From Oceanicola sp. D3 (GTDB taxonomy: Bacteria > Pseudomonadota > Alphaproteobacteria > Rhodobacterales > Rhodobacteraceae): a stretch of 64,000 nt of DNA. Below are positions 36,270-44,261 of this stretch, piece after piece; the first letter of the stretch is position 1; the number at the start of each line of letters is the position of its first letter. Location of the stretch: positions 1,240,001 through 1,304,000 of the forward strand of contig NZ_CP040932.1 of assembly GCF_006351965.1 (NCBI RefSeq), in the 5' to 3' direction. Both the position numbers and the translations under genes were made by a program. The notes beneath the pieces were generated by a model, which saw only the letters and a program-made list of their open reading frames with translations, searched no databases and had not been told where the DNA came from.

Positions 36270-37121
36270 TTAGTCAGCTTCCACCAAGTCACTCCGGGCA
36301 TCGCGGATGATCATCCACGACGAATGCAGGAAAAGCCCCGCGATCGCGAACGCGACGATCAGGTCGGGCCATGCACTGCCAAGCCACGCGACCAGCCCGG
36401 CGGCGATGACCACGGCGAGGTTGCCGATGGCGTCGTTGCGAGAGAACAGCCAGACGGCTCGCATATTGGCATCACCCTTGCGGTGCTTTAGCAGCGGCAG
36501 CACCGCGAGGATGTTTACGATCAGCGCACCTACCGCGAAGGCTCCCATCAACCCGGCTTCTGGCGTGGTCTGGTTGAGGACACGCCAGAGCGTGCTGCCG
36601 ACAACGCCAAGGCCCAGAAGGCCCAGAAACACGCCTTGGATCATCGCCGACCGCGCCCGCCATGTCAGGCTCCAGCCGATGGCGAGCAGGCCCAGAAACG
36701 TGATCGCACCATCGCCCAGAAAATCGAGCGCGTCTGCCTTCAGCGCCTGCGAACCGGACAGGAACCCGCCGAACATTTCGACCACGCCGTATCCGAGATT
36801 GAGCGCGACCACGATCCAGAGCGCGCGGCGATAGCTCGGGTCCTTGTAGGCCGGATCGGACGATGTATCGCCGTCCTCGATCTTCTCGAAACCGTAGCCG
36901 GTCGCGTCGAGCGCGGGCCGCACTTTCGGCAGATCGCCGTCCGCGATCCGCAATGTCATGATGTGGGTGGCGGCGGACACTTTCACGTCGCCTTCGGCCA
37001 CGCCCGCAGACCGGGCCGCGCGCTCGATCTCGGCGGCATCTTTCGCGCAGTCCATGCCTTGCACCCGCATTCGGATCGGGGAGGAGGCTGTCGCCAACTT
37101 GCTGTTATCGGGCTGGCTCAT
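36270..37121 (-). CDS. Cation diffusion facilitator with N-terminal HMA domain
   Basis: A 283-residue inner-membrane metal exporter. Residues about 15-80 form a heavy-metal-associated domain, with GMDCAKD at 22-28: the usual second cysteine of GMDCxxC is Asp, so metal coordination there is altered. About six membrane helices follow, with DALDFLGD in the second and SRNDAIGN in the fifth, matching CDF metal sites. The cytoplasmic C-terminal domain of most CDFs is absent. The divergent Cd/Pb-type sensor suggests Cd, Pb or Zn as substrate. Confidence 0.88.
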   Translation of the reverse strand: MSQPDNSKLATASSPIRMRVQGMDCAKDAAEIERAARSAGVAEGDVKVSAATHIMTLRIADGDLPKVRPALDATGYGFEKIEDGDTSSDPAYKDPSYRRALWIVVALNLGYGVVEMFGGFLSGSQALKADALDFLGDGAITFLGLLAIGWSLTWRARSAMIQGVFLGLLGLGVVGSTLWRVLNQTTPEAGLMGAFAVGALIVNILAVLPLLKHRKGDANMRAVWLFSRNDAIGNLAVVIAAGLVAWLGSAWPDLIVAFAIAGLFLHSSWMIIRDARSDLVEAD

Positions 37122-37184
37122 GTGCGATCCTTTTTGTGGTGGCGGGCGAAAAGGTACGCTGCTAACGTATCAGTGGATAATGAT
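37122..37184. promoter_or_regulatory. Shared promoter/operator of metal transporter and sensor
   Basis: Only 63 bases separate the two divergent starts. The AT-rich half near the regulator (ACGTATCAGTGGATAATGAT) is a likely operator region for the ArsR-type sensor, though no clean long palindrome stands out. Confidence 0.4.
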
Positions 37185-37535
37185 ATGACAGCGCAAAACA
37201 TTCAAGACGATCTTTCGGCACCCGATACACTGGAACTGCGGGCAAAGCTCTTCCGGGGCCTAAGCGATCCCAGCCGTCTGACGATCCTCGATGCGCTGGT
37301 GTCGGACGAACGCAACGTGCAGGAAATCGTCGGGCATACGGGTTTGGGTCAGCCCAACGTCTCGAACCATCTGCGCTGTCTGCTGGAATGCGGGCTGGTC
37401 AGTCGCCGCAGCAAAGGCCGCTTCGTTCGGTATCGTCTGGCGGACAGGCGGGTCGCCGATCTCATCCGTGATGCAGATCAGCTACTTGCCTCGACAGCCA
37501 ACGGAGTTGATGCCTGCCAAAGCTATACGGACTAA
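37185..37535 (+). CDS. cmtR: CmtR-like ArsR-family metal sensor
   Basis: A 116-residue winged-helix repressor. LFRGLSDPSRLTILDAL, then the recognition helix GLGQPNVSNHLRCLLECGLV, and the wing RSKGRFVRYRLADR are typical of the family. Cysteines 65 and 69 in the recognition helix region and Cys111 near the C-terminus match the three ligand positions of the Cd(II)/Pb(II) sensor CmtR (Cys57, Cys61, Cys102 in the mycobacterial protein). It should repress the divergent exporter until Cd or Pb binds. A GTG four codons upstream is an alternative start. Confidence 0.88.
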   Translation: MTAQNIQDDLSAPDTLELRAKLFRGLSDPSRLTILDALVSDERNVQEIVGHTGLGQPNVSNHLRCLLECGLVSRRSKGRFVRYRLADRRVADLIRDADQLLASTANGVDACQSYTD

Positions 37536-37979
37536 CCGGCGCGACCTGCTGCAATGTCCTATCGGTGCGCCAAACCTGAAGCAGCCATCTGCGCATCCGC
37601 AGCGAATGCACCCTTTGTCCCGCAAAGCCGACGCTGACACAGACTGCGCCCGGTGTCTGGTTCGGGTCGTGAAGTGCGTGGGGACCGGGGCGGGTTTGCG
37701 CGGCGTGGAGTATCGACGCGGTTCAGGAAATGCATAGGGTCGCGTCGGTTTCGTATGGCATTCGAGACTCGGGCAGCCGGGCGGCGTGGGCGTGTGATAG
37801 TGTGCCGGAAGTTGACCTGCGGGTGAGGCCCCCAACGCCCTGCCACGACGCGGAAACTCCCACGCCACCGCGATTTGCCCCGCACAGAGAAAGGCCCGGC
37901 GCCTCAGGTGAGGGCCGGGCCTTTTGTGCAAGTGAGTGAGCCCGCGCGGCCCCGAACGGGCACCGCGCCGGGTGTTGGC
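37536..37979. other. Gene-free flank between the metal sensor and cpaB
   Basis: No credible gene is seen in these 444 bases. The sequence looks like decayed DNA and ends in a strong hairpin that belongs to cpaB. No recombinase or repeat boundary was found. Confidence 0.4.
37890..37924. terminator. Terminator downstream of cpaB
   Basis: An 11-bp inverted repeat AAAGGCCCGGC/GCCGGGCCTTT with a 13-base loop, T-rich on both sides, 56 bases after the cpaB stop. It ends the pilin-cpaB unit before the metal insert. Confidence 0.85.
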
Positions 37980-38813
37980 TTAGTTGGTGCAGGGGATCGG
38001 CTGCTCGATCACCTCGGCGCCCTTGCGGACTTTGGTGGTGCAGACCTTTTCCACTTCGACCTGACGCACTTCCTTGTCCTTGATGCCCAGAAGGCTCTTC
38101 TGGTCGACTTCGATATCGGCAGAAACGGTGTCATCTTCTGCGCCAACGAGCGAGAGCGTAAGCCGCCCGGTGCTCTGCGCCTGGGCCAGGGCAGCCACCT
38201 GATCGGGCCGGACCGCGACGGTGACGGTTCGGGCGATCGACGGGCTGCTGTAGCCTTCGTCAGAGGTCTGGTCGACGGCGATGAGCTTGATGCTGGTGTC
38301 GATAAGCTTGGTCGCCTCGCGGCCGTTGATCGAGCCGGTCCAGTATACATCGACCCGGTCGCCGGGGCGCAGGAAGCCCGAGACGCCTGACGTGCGGTCG
38401 ACCTTGATGGCGAAGGCGCGCATGCCCTTGCCGAGACGCGAGGTCAGGCCAGCATCTTCGCCCGGCTCGGTCACTTTGGATTTCAGCACCGGTTCGAATT
38501 TGTTCATTGCAGTGATGACGGTGCGCGGGTCTTTTCCGACCGGAAAGAGCTCTTCCATCTCAAGGTAGTGGCCAGCGGGCAGGCTGTCTTTTTGCCAACG
38601 GATTGACACTACATCTTCTGGCAGGATGCGCTCGCCGTAGGCTTTATCCTTTTTCACCACGATCACGTTGACCGTGGGCTTTGCTTTTTGCTGCGCTGCG
38701 ATCAGCGCGTTGCGTTCGGCGGTGGTTTTGGCGAGGTAACCCTGCGCCATGTAGACAGCGAAACCTGCCAGCGCGACCCCGATGATCAGGACCAGTCCGA
38801 AAACCAATCGCAT
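37980..38813 (-). CDS. cpaB: Flp pilus assembly protein CpaB/RcpC
   Basis: A 277-residue periplasmic protein of the Flp system with an N-terminal membrane anchor (about 3-26) and an SAF-like domain (RILPEDVVSIRWQKDSLPAG, later KGMRAFAIKVDRTSGVSGFL and RPGDRVDVYW). It ends with two Cys (VCTTKVRKG, PIPCTN). The ATG is preceded by GAGAAAGGA. RcpC-type proteins work with the secretin CpaC, which here is separated from it by the metal-resistance insert. Confidence 0.92.
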   Translation of the reverse strand: MRLVFGLVLIIGVALAGFAVYMAQGYLAKTTAERNALIAAQQKAKPTVNVIVVKKDKAYGERILPEDVVSIRWQKDSLPAGHYLEMEELFPVGKDPRTVITAMNKFEPVLKSKVTEPGEDAGLTSRLGKGMRAFAIKVDRTSGVSGFLRPGDRVDVYWTGSINGREATKLIDTSIKLIAVDQTSDEGYSSPSIARTVTVAVRPDQVAALAQAQSTGRLTLSLVGAEDDTVSADIEVDQKSLLGIKDKEVRQVEVEKVCTTKVRKGAEVIEQPIPCTN

Positions 38814-38971
38814 GGTTTTTCCTTTCTCACTTGCCACGGGTCGGGGGGAGGCGGATGAGCCCCACGCGCCGCCCGCGAGTCAAACTTGCTCGTGGCTCCG
38901 TTGTCGTTGAGGAATTTGGCAAGATCGGGGCGCGGCGACGGCGGCAGTATGGAATGTTGGAAAAAAGGAAA

Positions 38972-38990
38972 CGCCGGCCTGTGGCCGGCG
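38972..38990 (-). terminator. Terminator after the second Flp pilin gene
   Basis: A perfect 8-bp stem CGCCGGCC/GGCCGGCG with a 3-base loop, followed on the minus strand by TTTCCTTTTTT, about 50 bases after the pilin stop. Several small hairpins lie between it and the stop. Confidence 0.75.
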
Positions 38991-39041
38991 ATGATTGCCT
39001 CGATCCGGCTTCGCGGATCGGACCGCTCCTGAGCGGCGAAA

Positions 39042-39227
39042 TCAGTCCCGCAGGACTGAAATGGCGCCAACCTTGTTTCCCAGGCTGGTGGAGTGATTGA
39101 TGGCCCCATCCTTGAGGATGAGCGCCACTGTTACGCCAAGAACGGCCATCGCCCCCGTAAGCACCACCCAGTCCACTGTAACGGCGCCATCGTCTTCGCG
39201 TGCAAAAGTCGCAATCAAGTTTCGCAT
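39042..39227 (-). CDS. Flp-type pilin 2
   Basis: A 61-residue prepilin. A short basic leader ends in Gly14, after which cleavage by CpaA would release AVTVDWVVLTGAMAVLGVTV, the hydrophobic assembly helix. Positions 5 and 6 of the mature chain are Asp-Trp instead of the usual Glu-Tyr. A GTG four codons upstream is another possible start. The tail after the helix differs from that of the other pilin. It has its own terminator, so it is transcribed separately from cpaB. Confidence 0.87.
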   Translation of the reverse strand: MRNLIATFAREDDGAVTVDWVVLTGAMAVLGVTVALILKDGAINHSTSLGNKVGAISVLRD

Positions 39228-39399
39228 GTTTTCATCCACTCAGGTCAGCCGGCATTATCGCCGTGTAATAGCTCGGTGCCCTTCCCAGTCTCTAGCCTGC
39301 CAAGCGAATGTGGCACGATTGGGAATTGAGAAAGGCCTTTGTGGGATAAAGACCGGCCCTGGCGAGCTTGCACCCGGGGCAGGCACACACAAAAGAAAA

Positions 39400-39423
39400 C
39401 CGCGCCTTCCGTGGAAGACGCGG
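39400..39423 (-). terminator. Terminator after the first Flp pilin gene
   Basis: A stem of CCGCG/CGCGG and CTTCC/GGAAG with one mismatch and a 2-base loop, followed on the minus strand by TTTTCTTTTG. It allows abundant pilin message to be made apart from downstream genes. Confidence 0.8.
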
Positions 39424-39447
39424 CTAACTTCAGACCTTGCGGTCGGC

Positions 39448-39639
39448 TTAGTAGGTGCCGACGCTCTGGCCTTCGAGGGCGCTCGAGATCTTGCCGGACA
39501 GCGAGGTCACGCCGTTCGAGACGGAGGCGAGGACTGCGATGCCGAGGCCAACGATGGCGGCGGTCAGCACAACCCAGTCAACGGTCACAGCACCGTCTTC
39601 GTCGTTGCGGAAGTTTTTGATCATGTTGAACAGTTTCAT
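39448..39639 (-). CDS. flp: Flp-type pilin 1, probable major pilin
   Basis: A 63-residue prepilin with leader MKLFNMIKNFRNDEDG, predicted cleavage after Gly16, and mature start AVTVDWVVLTAAIVGLGIAV, again with Asp5-Trp6. The C-terminal part SNGVTSLSGKISSALEGQSV is Ser/Thr-rich and could carry glycans. GGAGGG lies seven bases before the ATG, a strong site expected for a major pilin. First gene of the tad locus. Confidence 0.9.
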   Translation of the reverse strand: MKLFNMIKNFRNDEDGAVTVDWVVLTAAIVGLGIAVLASVSNGVTSLSGKISSALEGQSVGTY

Positions 39640-40011
39640 AGTATATCCCTCCAAGGATTTTCGCTCGTTTCCAGTGTTTACCTTGTCGGATCATTTCGGA
39701 CCGGCCTCTGAAATGGCCCAATCCCCGTCTCGGTATGGCTGCTAATTAGCCCGTCGAATGGGGCATGAATTTGGCGGGGTTCGTACAATTTTGGAGCGGT
39801 GCAGAAAATCGCGTTAAAACTTGCTAAGATGCTGCTTTATAATGATAAAAAGGTTAATAAAGGGTGTGCAGGGACGCCGGATTGAGGATGAACTGCGGCA
39901 AAATCACCGCGTCCTCTGGCGTTTGTTTCCTGCCGGGTAGCCTTGTGAGCCGGTTTTTGCGAGGCTCGGGCAAAACGACAAAACGTCTATTGAGCAGGAA
40001 AGGCGCGAAAC
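39640..40011. promoter_or_regulatory. Divergent region between flp and the lytic transglycosylase
   Basis: No credible gene is seen. An AT-rich block around 39.80-39.86 kb (including TTATAATGATAAAAAGG) stands out from the GC-rich surroundings and probably holds the pilin promoter on the minus strand. A CtrA-like half-site pair there has the wrong spacing. Confidence 0.45.
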
Positions 40012-40890
40012 ATGCGTCAACAAGTTATGGCCGCTCTGGCCTTGGCAGGGGTTTGCCTCTGCGGGCCGTTATATGCGGAGGGCGCGGGGCGATACCCCGA
40101 TTTCACATTCAAGCGCGTGAAGGCGGGCAAGGGGCTGCCCGGTAAACGGATCACCGTGCAGATCGACCCCAAGGCGCAGGCTGAGTATATAGCCGCGCTT
40201 CCCAAGCCTGATGCCAAGGACAGCGCCGAGCCTGCGGTGGCCAAGGAAGGCGAGGGCGAGGTGGTGACGGCCAGCGTGGCCCCCACGGCTTTGCCGAATG
40301 CGCCGGCCTATGGCTGGTTTTGGACGGAGATTTCGCCGGAGCTGAGCGCGAAGGGCCCTGGGCGGCTGGATGCGGCGGTGCAGATGCTGACGCGCGGCCC
40401 GGACGGCAAGACGGTGAAGGCCCCCCGGCTGGCACATATGAAGAAGATCTCCGACAAGTACGGCTCCGAGATTTTGAAAGCGACGATCGGCACCGATGTG
40501 TCGCCCGCGCTGGTGCTGGCAGTGATCGGAATTGAGAGCTCGGGCAAGGTGAAGGCTGTGAGCAGTGCCGGGGCGCAGGGGCTGATGCAGCTTATGCCCG
40601 ACACGGCTGCCCGCTTTGGCGTGACCGACAGCACCGATCCGGTGCAGAACATCAAGGGCGGCGTGGCCTATCTCGACTTCCTGATGAAGGAGTTTGACCG
40701 CGATCCGCTGCTGGTGCTGGCCGGCTATAATGCGGGCGAGGGCGCGGTGAAGAAGAACAGCGGCGTGCCGCCCTATGCCGAGACCCGCGATTACGTACCC
40801 AAGGTGCTGGCCGCCTGGACGGTGGCGCGGGGCCTGTGCCTCACCCCGCCGCAGCTGGTGAGCGACGGTTGCGTCTTTGCCGGAGGGTAA
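40012..40890 (+). CDS. Lytic transglycosylase (SLT family)
   Basis: A periplasmic peptidoglycan-cleaving enzyme of 292 residues. The signal peptide ends GPLYAEGAG. An N-terminal region of unknown fold is followed by the SLT domain, with catalytic Glu in LAVIGIESSGKVKAVSSAGA, then GLMQLMPDTAARFGV, GGVAYLDFLM, and LVLAGYNAGEGAV. It may open the wall for the Flp pilus, given the neighbouring locus. The next gene follows after five bases. Confidence 0.93.
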   Translation: MRQQVMAALALAGVCLCGPLYAEGAGRYPDFTFKRVKAGKGLPGKRITVQIDPKAQAEYIAALPKPDAKDSAEPAVAKEGEGEVVTASVAPTALPNAPAYGWFWTEISPELSAKGPGRLDAAVQMLTRGPDGKTVKAPRLAHMKKISDKYGSEILKATIGTDVSPALVLAVIGIESSGKVKAVSSAGAQGLMQLMPDTAARFGVTDSTDPVQNIKGGVAYLDFLMKEFDRDPLLVLAGYNAGEGAVKKNSGVPPYAETRDYVPKVLAAWTVARGLCLTPPQLVSDGCVFAGG

Positions 40891-40895
40891 GCGGG

Positions 40896-42332
40896 GTGAG
40901 CGATGCCAAGCCGCTGGTGCTGGATGTCGACGGCACCTTTCTGAAGACCGATCTGCTGCTGGAAAACTTCTGGGCCGGGTTGGGGCGTGATCCGCTGCGC
41001 ACGCTGGCGGTGAGCTTTGCCCATTTCCGGCGGCCGGAAAAGCTGAAGGCCGCGCTGGCCGATATTGCGCCGGTGCGGACCGATCTGATGCCGGTGAACG
41101 ATGATATCCGCACGCTGGCAGAAAGCTCTGCCGCTGCGGGCCGCGAGGTGGTGCTGGCCTCGGCCTCCAACGAGGCGTTGGTGCGGCAGGTGGCGCAGGA
41201 TCACGGCCTGTCGTCGCGGATCTTTGCCTCGACCGGCGAGATCAACCTGAAGGGCGCCGAAAAGGCCCGCGCGCTGGTGGAGGCCTATGGCGAAGCCGGG
41301 TTTGACTACGCGGGCAACGCGCCGGTGGATGCCAAGGTGTGGGACCACGCCGAAAACGTCATCATGGTGGGCGAACAGCCCTCGGTGGCCGCAAGGCTGG
41401 CCGAGAAGGGCCGCAATGTGGTGACCTATGGCGGCGGCTGGCGGCTGGCTGACCTGATGAAAGCGCTTCGCCCGCATCAGTGGGTCAAGAACGTGCTGCT
41501 GCTGTTGCCGATGATCGCCGCGCATGCGTTCACCCTTGCCACGTTGCTGCCGGTGCTGCTTGGCATCGTCGCCTTCTCGGCTGCGGCCTCCTCGATCTAT
41601 ATCGTCAACGATCTGCTCGATCTGGAGGCCGACCGGCTGCATAAGACCAAGTGCCGCCGCCCCTTTGCTGCAGGCACCGTGCCAATCGGGGTGGGTATGA
41701 TCATCGGCGGGGCGCTCGGCCTTTGCGCGCTGATCCTTGCCGCCGCGCTCAACTGGGCCTTCTTCGGGATCGTGGTGCTTTATATCCTCACCTCGCTGGC
41801 TTATTCGCTGAAGCTCAAGCGGATGCGCTGGGTGGATATCGTGGTGCTGGCCTCGCTTTACACCATTCGCGTCATTGCCGGGGCTGCCGCGGGCGAGGTG
41901 GCGATTACCACGGCAATGCTGGTCTTTGTCTTTCCGGTTTTCATCACGCTGGGCTGTGTGAAACGGATCACCGAACTGGCCAAGGCGGAGGGGGACGAAC
42001 GCCTGCCGGGCCGGGGCTATGGGCGGCCTGACCGGCATGATTTGCTGAACGTGGCCGGGATAGGCGTGTTTGGCGCGATGCTGATCTTTTTCATCTACAC
42101 GCTCTCGCCGCAGGCCAAGGCGCTTTACCCCGACCGCTGGCTGCTGTGGGCCGCCATGCCCTTTCTCGCCCATTGGCTCATCCGCATGGTGCGGATCGGC
42201 TGGCAGGGGAAGATGGATTATGACCCCATCGTCTTTGCCGCGCGGGACCGGGTGGGGCTGGGGGTGATGCTGTTCACCATGTCGCTGATGTTCTGGGCGG
42301 CGGGCCTCTGGCAGCAGTGGTTCGGCGGGTAG
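40896..42332 (+). CDS. HAD phosphatase-UbiA prenyltransferase fusion, DPPR-synthase-like
   Basis: A 478-residue two-domain membrane enzyme. Residues 1-190 form a HAD-like phosphatase (DVDGT at 10-14). The rest is a UbiA-family prenyltransferase with eight or nine helices, the first Asp-rich motif NDLLDLEAD at about 238-246, and the second region DIVVLASLYTIRVIAGAAAG typical of decaprenyl-phosphate phosphoribosyltransferases rather than ubiquinone or heme enzymes. It would join phosphoribose to a polyprenyl phosphate, and the fused HAD domain would remove the 5-phosphate. GTG start with GGAGGG eight bases upstream. DprE1- and DprE2-like genes lie just downstream on the other strand. Confidence 0.85.
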   Translation: MSDAKPLVLDVDGTFLKTDLLLENFWAGLGRDPLRTLAVSFAHFRRPEKLKAALADIAPVRTDLMPVNDDIRTLAESSAAAGREVVLASASNEALVRQVAQDHGLSSRIFASTGEINLKGAEKARALVEAYGEAGFDYAGNAPVDAKVWDHAENVIMVGEQPSVAARLAEKGRNVVTYGGGWRLADLMKALRPHQWVKNVLLLLPMIAAHAFTLATLLPVLLGIVAFSAAASSIYIVNDLLDLEADRLHKTKCRRPFAAGTVPIGVGMIIGGALGLCALILAAALNWAFFGIVVLYILTSLAYSLKLKRMRWVDIVVLASLYTIRVIAGAAAGEVAITTAMLVFVFPVFITLGCVKRITELAKAEGDERLPGRGYGRPDRHDLLNVAGIGVFGAMLIFFIYTLSPQAKALYPDRWLLWAAMPFLAHWLIRMVRIGWQGKMDYDPIVFAARDRVGLGVMLFTMSLMFWAAGLWQQWFGG

Positions 42333-42428
42333 GCAGGGCGGGGCTCATCCGTCCTTAGAGACGTCTTCGCCCCGGTGCGGTGCCACGCCCAAGCAAGGAG
42401 GGGCCGCAGGCTGCGAAAAGCGGTGCTC

Positions 42429-42608
42429 TCAGCGCGCCCCGTCGCTGAATTGCACCAGATCCCAGAGTGTGCCGTAAAGATCACGGAACACGGCGACAGT
42501 GCCGTAAGGGGCCTTTTTGGGGGCGCGCTCGAAGGTGACGCCCTTGGCCTTCAGGTCTTCATAGTCGCGCACGACGAGGGCGATGTGGGCGATGGATTGG
42601 GGCGTCAG
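42429..42608 (-). pseudogene. Decayed VOC (glyoxalase-like) gene
   Basis: A 59-codon frame that joins the beginning of a VOC protein (SIAHIALVVRDY) directly to the end of one (EDLKAKGVTFERAPKKAPYG, then a DLYGTLWDLVQFS ending). About half of the normal ~120 residues is missing at the RDY-EDL join, and the expected ATG is CTG, overlapping the stop of the upstream gene. It therefore looks like a gene with an internal deletion and lost start. Confidence 0.7.
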
Positions 42609-43447
42609 AGGCGGGCCAGAAGCTCGGCCTTCTTGGCCTCGAACTCGGCGTCGGTGAGGATGCCGTTGGCCTTGAGCGCGGCCAGCTTTTCGATCAGGGC
42701 GATGATGGTGTCGCTGTCGGCGGGCGCGGGGGCTGCGGACGTTGGCGGGGTGGGCTGTGCAGATTGCTCGGCCATGGGGGCAGAGGGTGTGATGGGGGCT
42801 TCCGGTTGGGCAGCCGGGGCTTCGGCTTCAGGCTCCGGTGCCTCTGCCTCTGCCGCGCCACTGGCGACCTTCTTCAGGTCGGCCAGGCGCACGAGGCCGT
42901 GCTGGCTAGTGAAGGTCAGCGACTGATCGCCGCTTTGCTGTTGGCCGACGCCGGAGATCTGGTGGTCGGCGGTGTCATAAACCTCGACCTTGCCGTTCAG
43001 CTCAATGGCGAGCCTGCGGGTGGCGGGGAAGACGGCGTAGCGCATGTTGTTTTGCGCGCCCTGCGAGGAGGGTGCGCCGAGTTCTTCCGGCCAAGCGGAT
43101 GAGGCCGCGCCGCCGGAAACGAAGAGGCTGGTGCCGTGGCTCTGACTTTGGCTCTGGCTGGCGGCGGGGCGCTGAAAGGTGCCGCTCTGCTGGAGCAGCG
43201 CGGAAAGATCGGCGCAGAGGCCATCGACCTGCGCCTTCAGCGCGTTGTTGAACATGTCGCCCACCATGGTCATCCCGCCCTGCGACCATTGCCCCATGCC
43301 GCCCAGCTCGGGGTGGTTGAACTGGGCCTGCGTGCCTTGCCCCTGCACCAGCGCGAAAAGCAGCGCCTCGGCGGCGCCGGGGGAGACGCCGTGGCGGGCG
43401 GCGATTTCGGCGGTGGCTTTCTTGCCGTCTTCGGTGAGGGCAGACAT
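42605..43447 (-). CDS. SHOCT-domain protein
   Basis: A 280-residue cytosolic protein. The N-terminal part is helical (SALTEDGKKATAEIAARHGV), a Ser/Gln-rich linker follows near residue 95, a small beta-rich domain spans about 130-190, a Pro/Glu/Ala linker runs to about 240, and the C-terminus is a SHOCT short-helix domain (LIEKLAALKANGILTDAEFE). SHOCT domains usually mediate oligomerisation. No function can be assigned. It is on the same strand as, and downstream of, the DprE-like genes. Confidence 0.75.
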   Translation of the reverse strand: MSALTEDGKKATAEIAARHGVSPGAAEALLFALVQGQGTQAQFNHPELGGMGQWSQGGMTMVGDMFNNALKAQVDGLCADLSALLQQSGTFQRPAASQSQSQSHGTSLFVSGGAASSAWPEELGAPSSQGAQNNMRYAVFPATRRLAIELNGKVEVYDTADHQISGVGQQQSGDQSLTFTSQHGLVRLADLKKVASGAAEAEAPEPEAEAPAAQPEAPITPSAPMAEQSAQPTPPTSAAPAPADSDTIIALIEKLAALKANGILTDAEFEAKKAELLARL

Positions 43448-43517
43448 CGGGGGCTCCAGTGCTGGCGGGGTGAGTCCGGCCTAGCAGCTAGGGCCCGCGC
43501 GGGCCATCGGATAGCGC

Positions 43518-44261
43518 TCAGACCGAGAGTTTTTTGAAGATCGGCTCGGGGACGGAGCGGATGATGGCCATGATGTAGCGCCAGAAGAAGGGGGTGTAGA
43601 GCACGTTGCGGCCCTTGCGAGCCTTCTTGAGCATGTGGGCGGCGACCTGCGCGGGGGAGGCGACGAGGAACATGCCTTCGACATCCCATGTCATCGCCGT
43701 GTCGACGAAGCCGGGTTTCACCGTCATCACATGCACGCCGGAGCGCCCCAAGCGGTTGCGCAGGCCGGAGAGATAGGTGGCGAAGCCCGATTTGGCGGCG
43801 CCGTAGACGTAGTTGCCGATGCGGCCTCGGTCGCCCGCCACGGAGCCGACGCCGATGACGATGCCCTTGCCGCGTGCCTCAAGCCGAGGCGCGAGCAGTT
43901 GCAGGAAGCGGGCGGGGCCGGTGAAACTGTCGGTCACCGTGCCGTCAATCAGGGAGGGGTCTTCGTCGATGGCGTCTTGCGGCGGCATAGAGCCGACGAA
44001 GACCGCTGCCGAGAGCGTCTCATCGCCTGCCAGCTCTTCGGCCCGGGCCAGCAGCGGCGCGAAGGTTTCAGGATCGCGGGCATCGAAGCGGACGGCGATG
44101 GCGCGGGGCGCACCGCGCAGGGCGAGGTCGGTGGCCTGCGCCTCGAGGTCGGCCATGTCGCGGCCTGCGAGCACGAGGTTTGCGCCCTCACCCGCCAGTT
44201 GGCGGGCCATGGCGCGGGCCATGGAGGAGGTTGCGCCGAGGAGAATCCATGTTTCGGTCAT
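43518..44261 (-). CDS. dprE2: DprE2-like short-chain dehydrogenase
   Basis: A 247-residue SDR protein. The NAD(P)-binding motif is ILLGATSSMARAMARQLAGE, and the catalytic YxxxK is in GNYVYGAAKSGFATYL. The partner FAD oxidase lies immediately upstream with a four-base overlap (ATGA), which matches DprE1-DprE2, the pair that epimerises polyprenyl-phosphoryl ribose to the arabinose form via the 2-keto intermediate; this enzyme would do the reduction. Without its neighbour it would be called only an SDR, so the symbol rests on context. Confidence 0.82.
   Translation of the reverse strand: MTETWILLGATSSMARAMARQLAGEGANLVLAGRDMADLEAQATDLALRGAPRAIAVRFDARDPETFAPLLARAEELAGDETLSAAVFVGSMPPQDAIDEDPSLIDGTVTDSFTGPARFLQLLAPRLEARGKGIVIGVGSVAGDRGRIGNYVYGAAKSGFATYLSGLRNRLGRSGVHVMTVKPGFVDTAMTWDVEGMFLVASPAQVAAHMLKKARKGRNVLYTPFFWRYIMAIIRSVPEPIFKKLSV

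Noticed and set aside
38990-39045. Small RNA gene between Flp pilin 2 and cpaB
   Set aside because: Several hairpins are present but they fit the end of the pilin message; no separate promoter is visible.
39814-39830. CtrA box near the flp promoter
   Set aside because: Half-sites TTAG and TTAAC on the minus strand are six rather than seven bases apart and one is mismatched.
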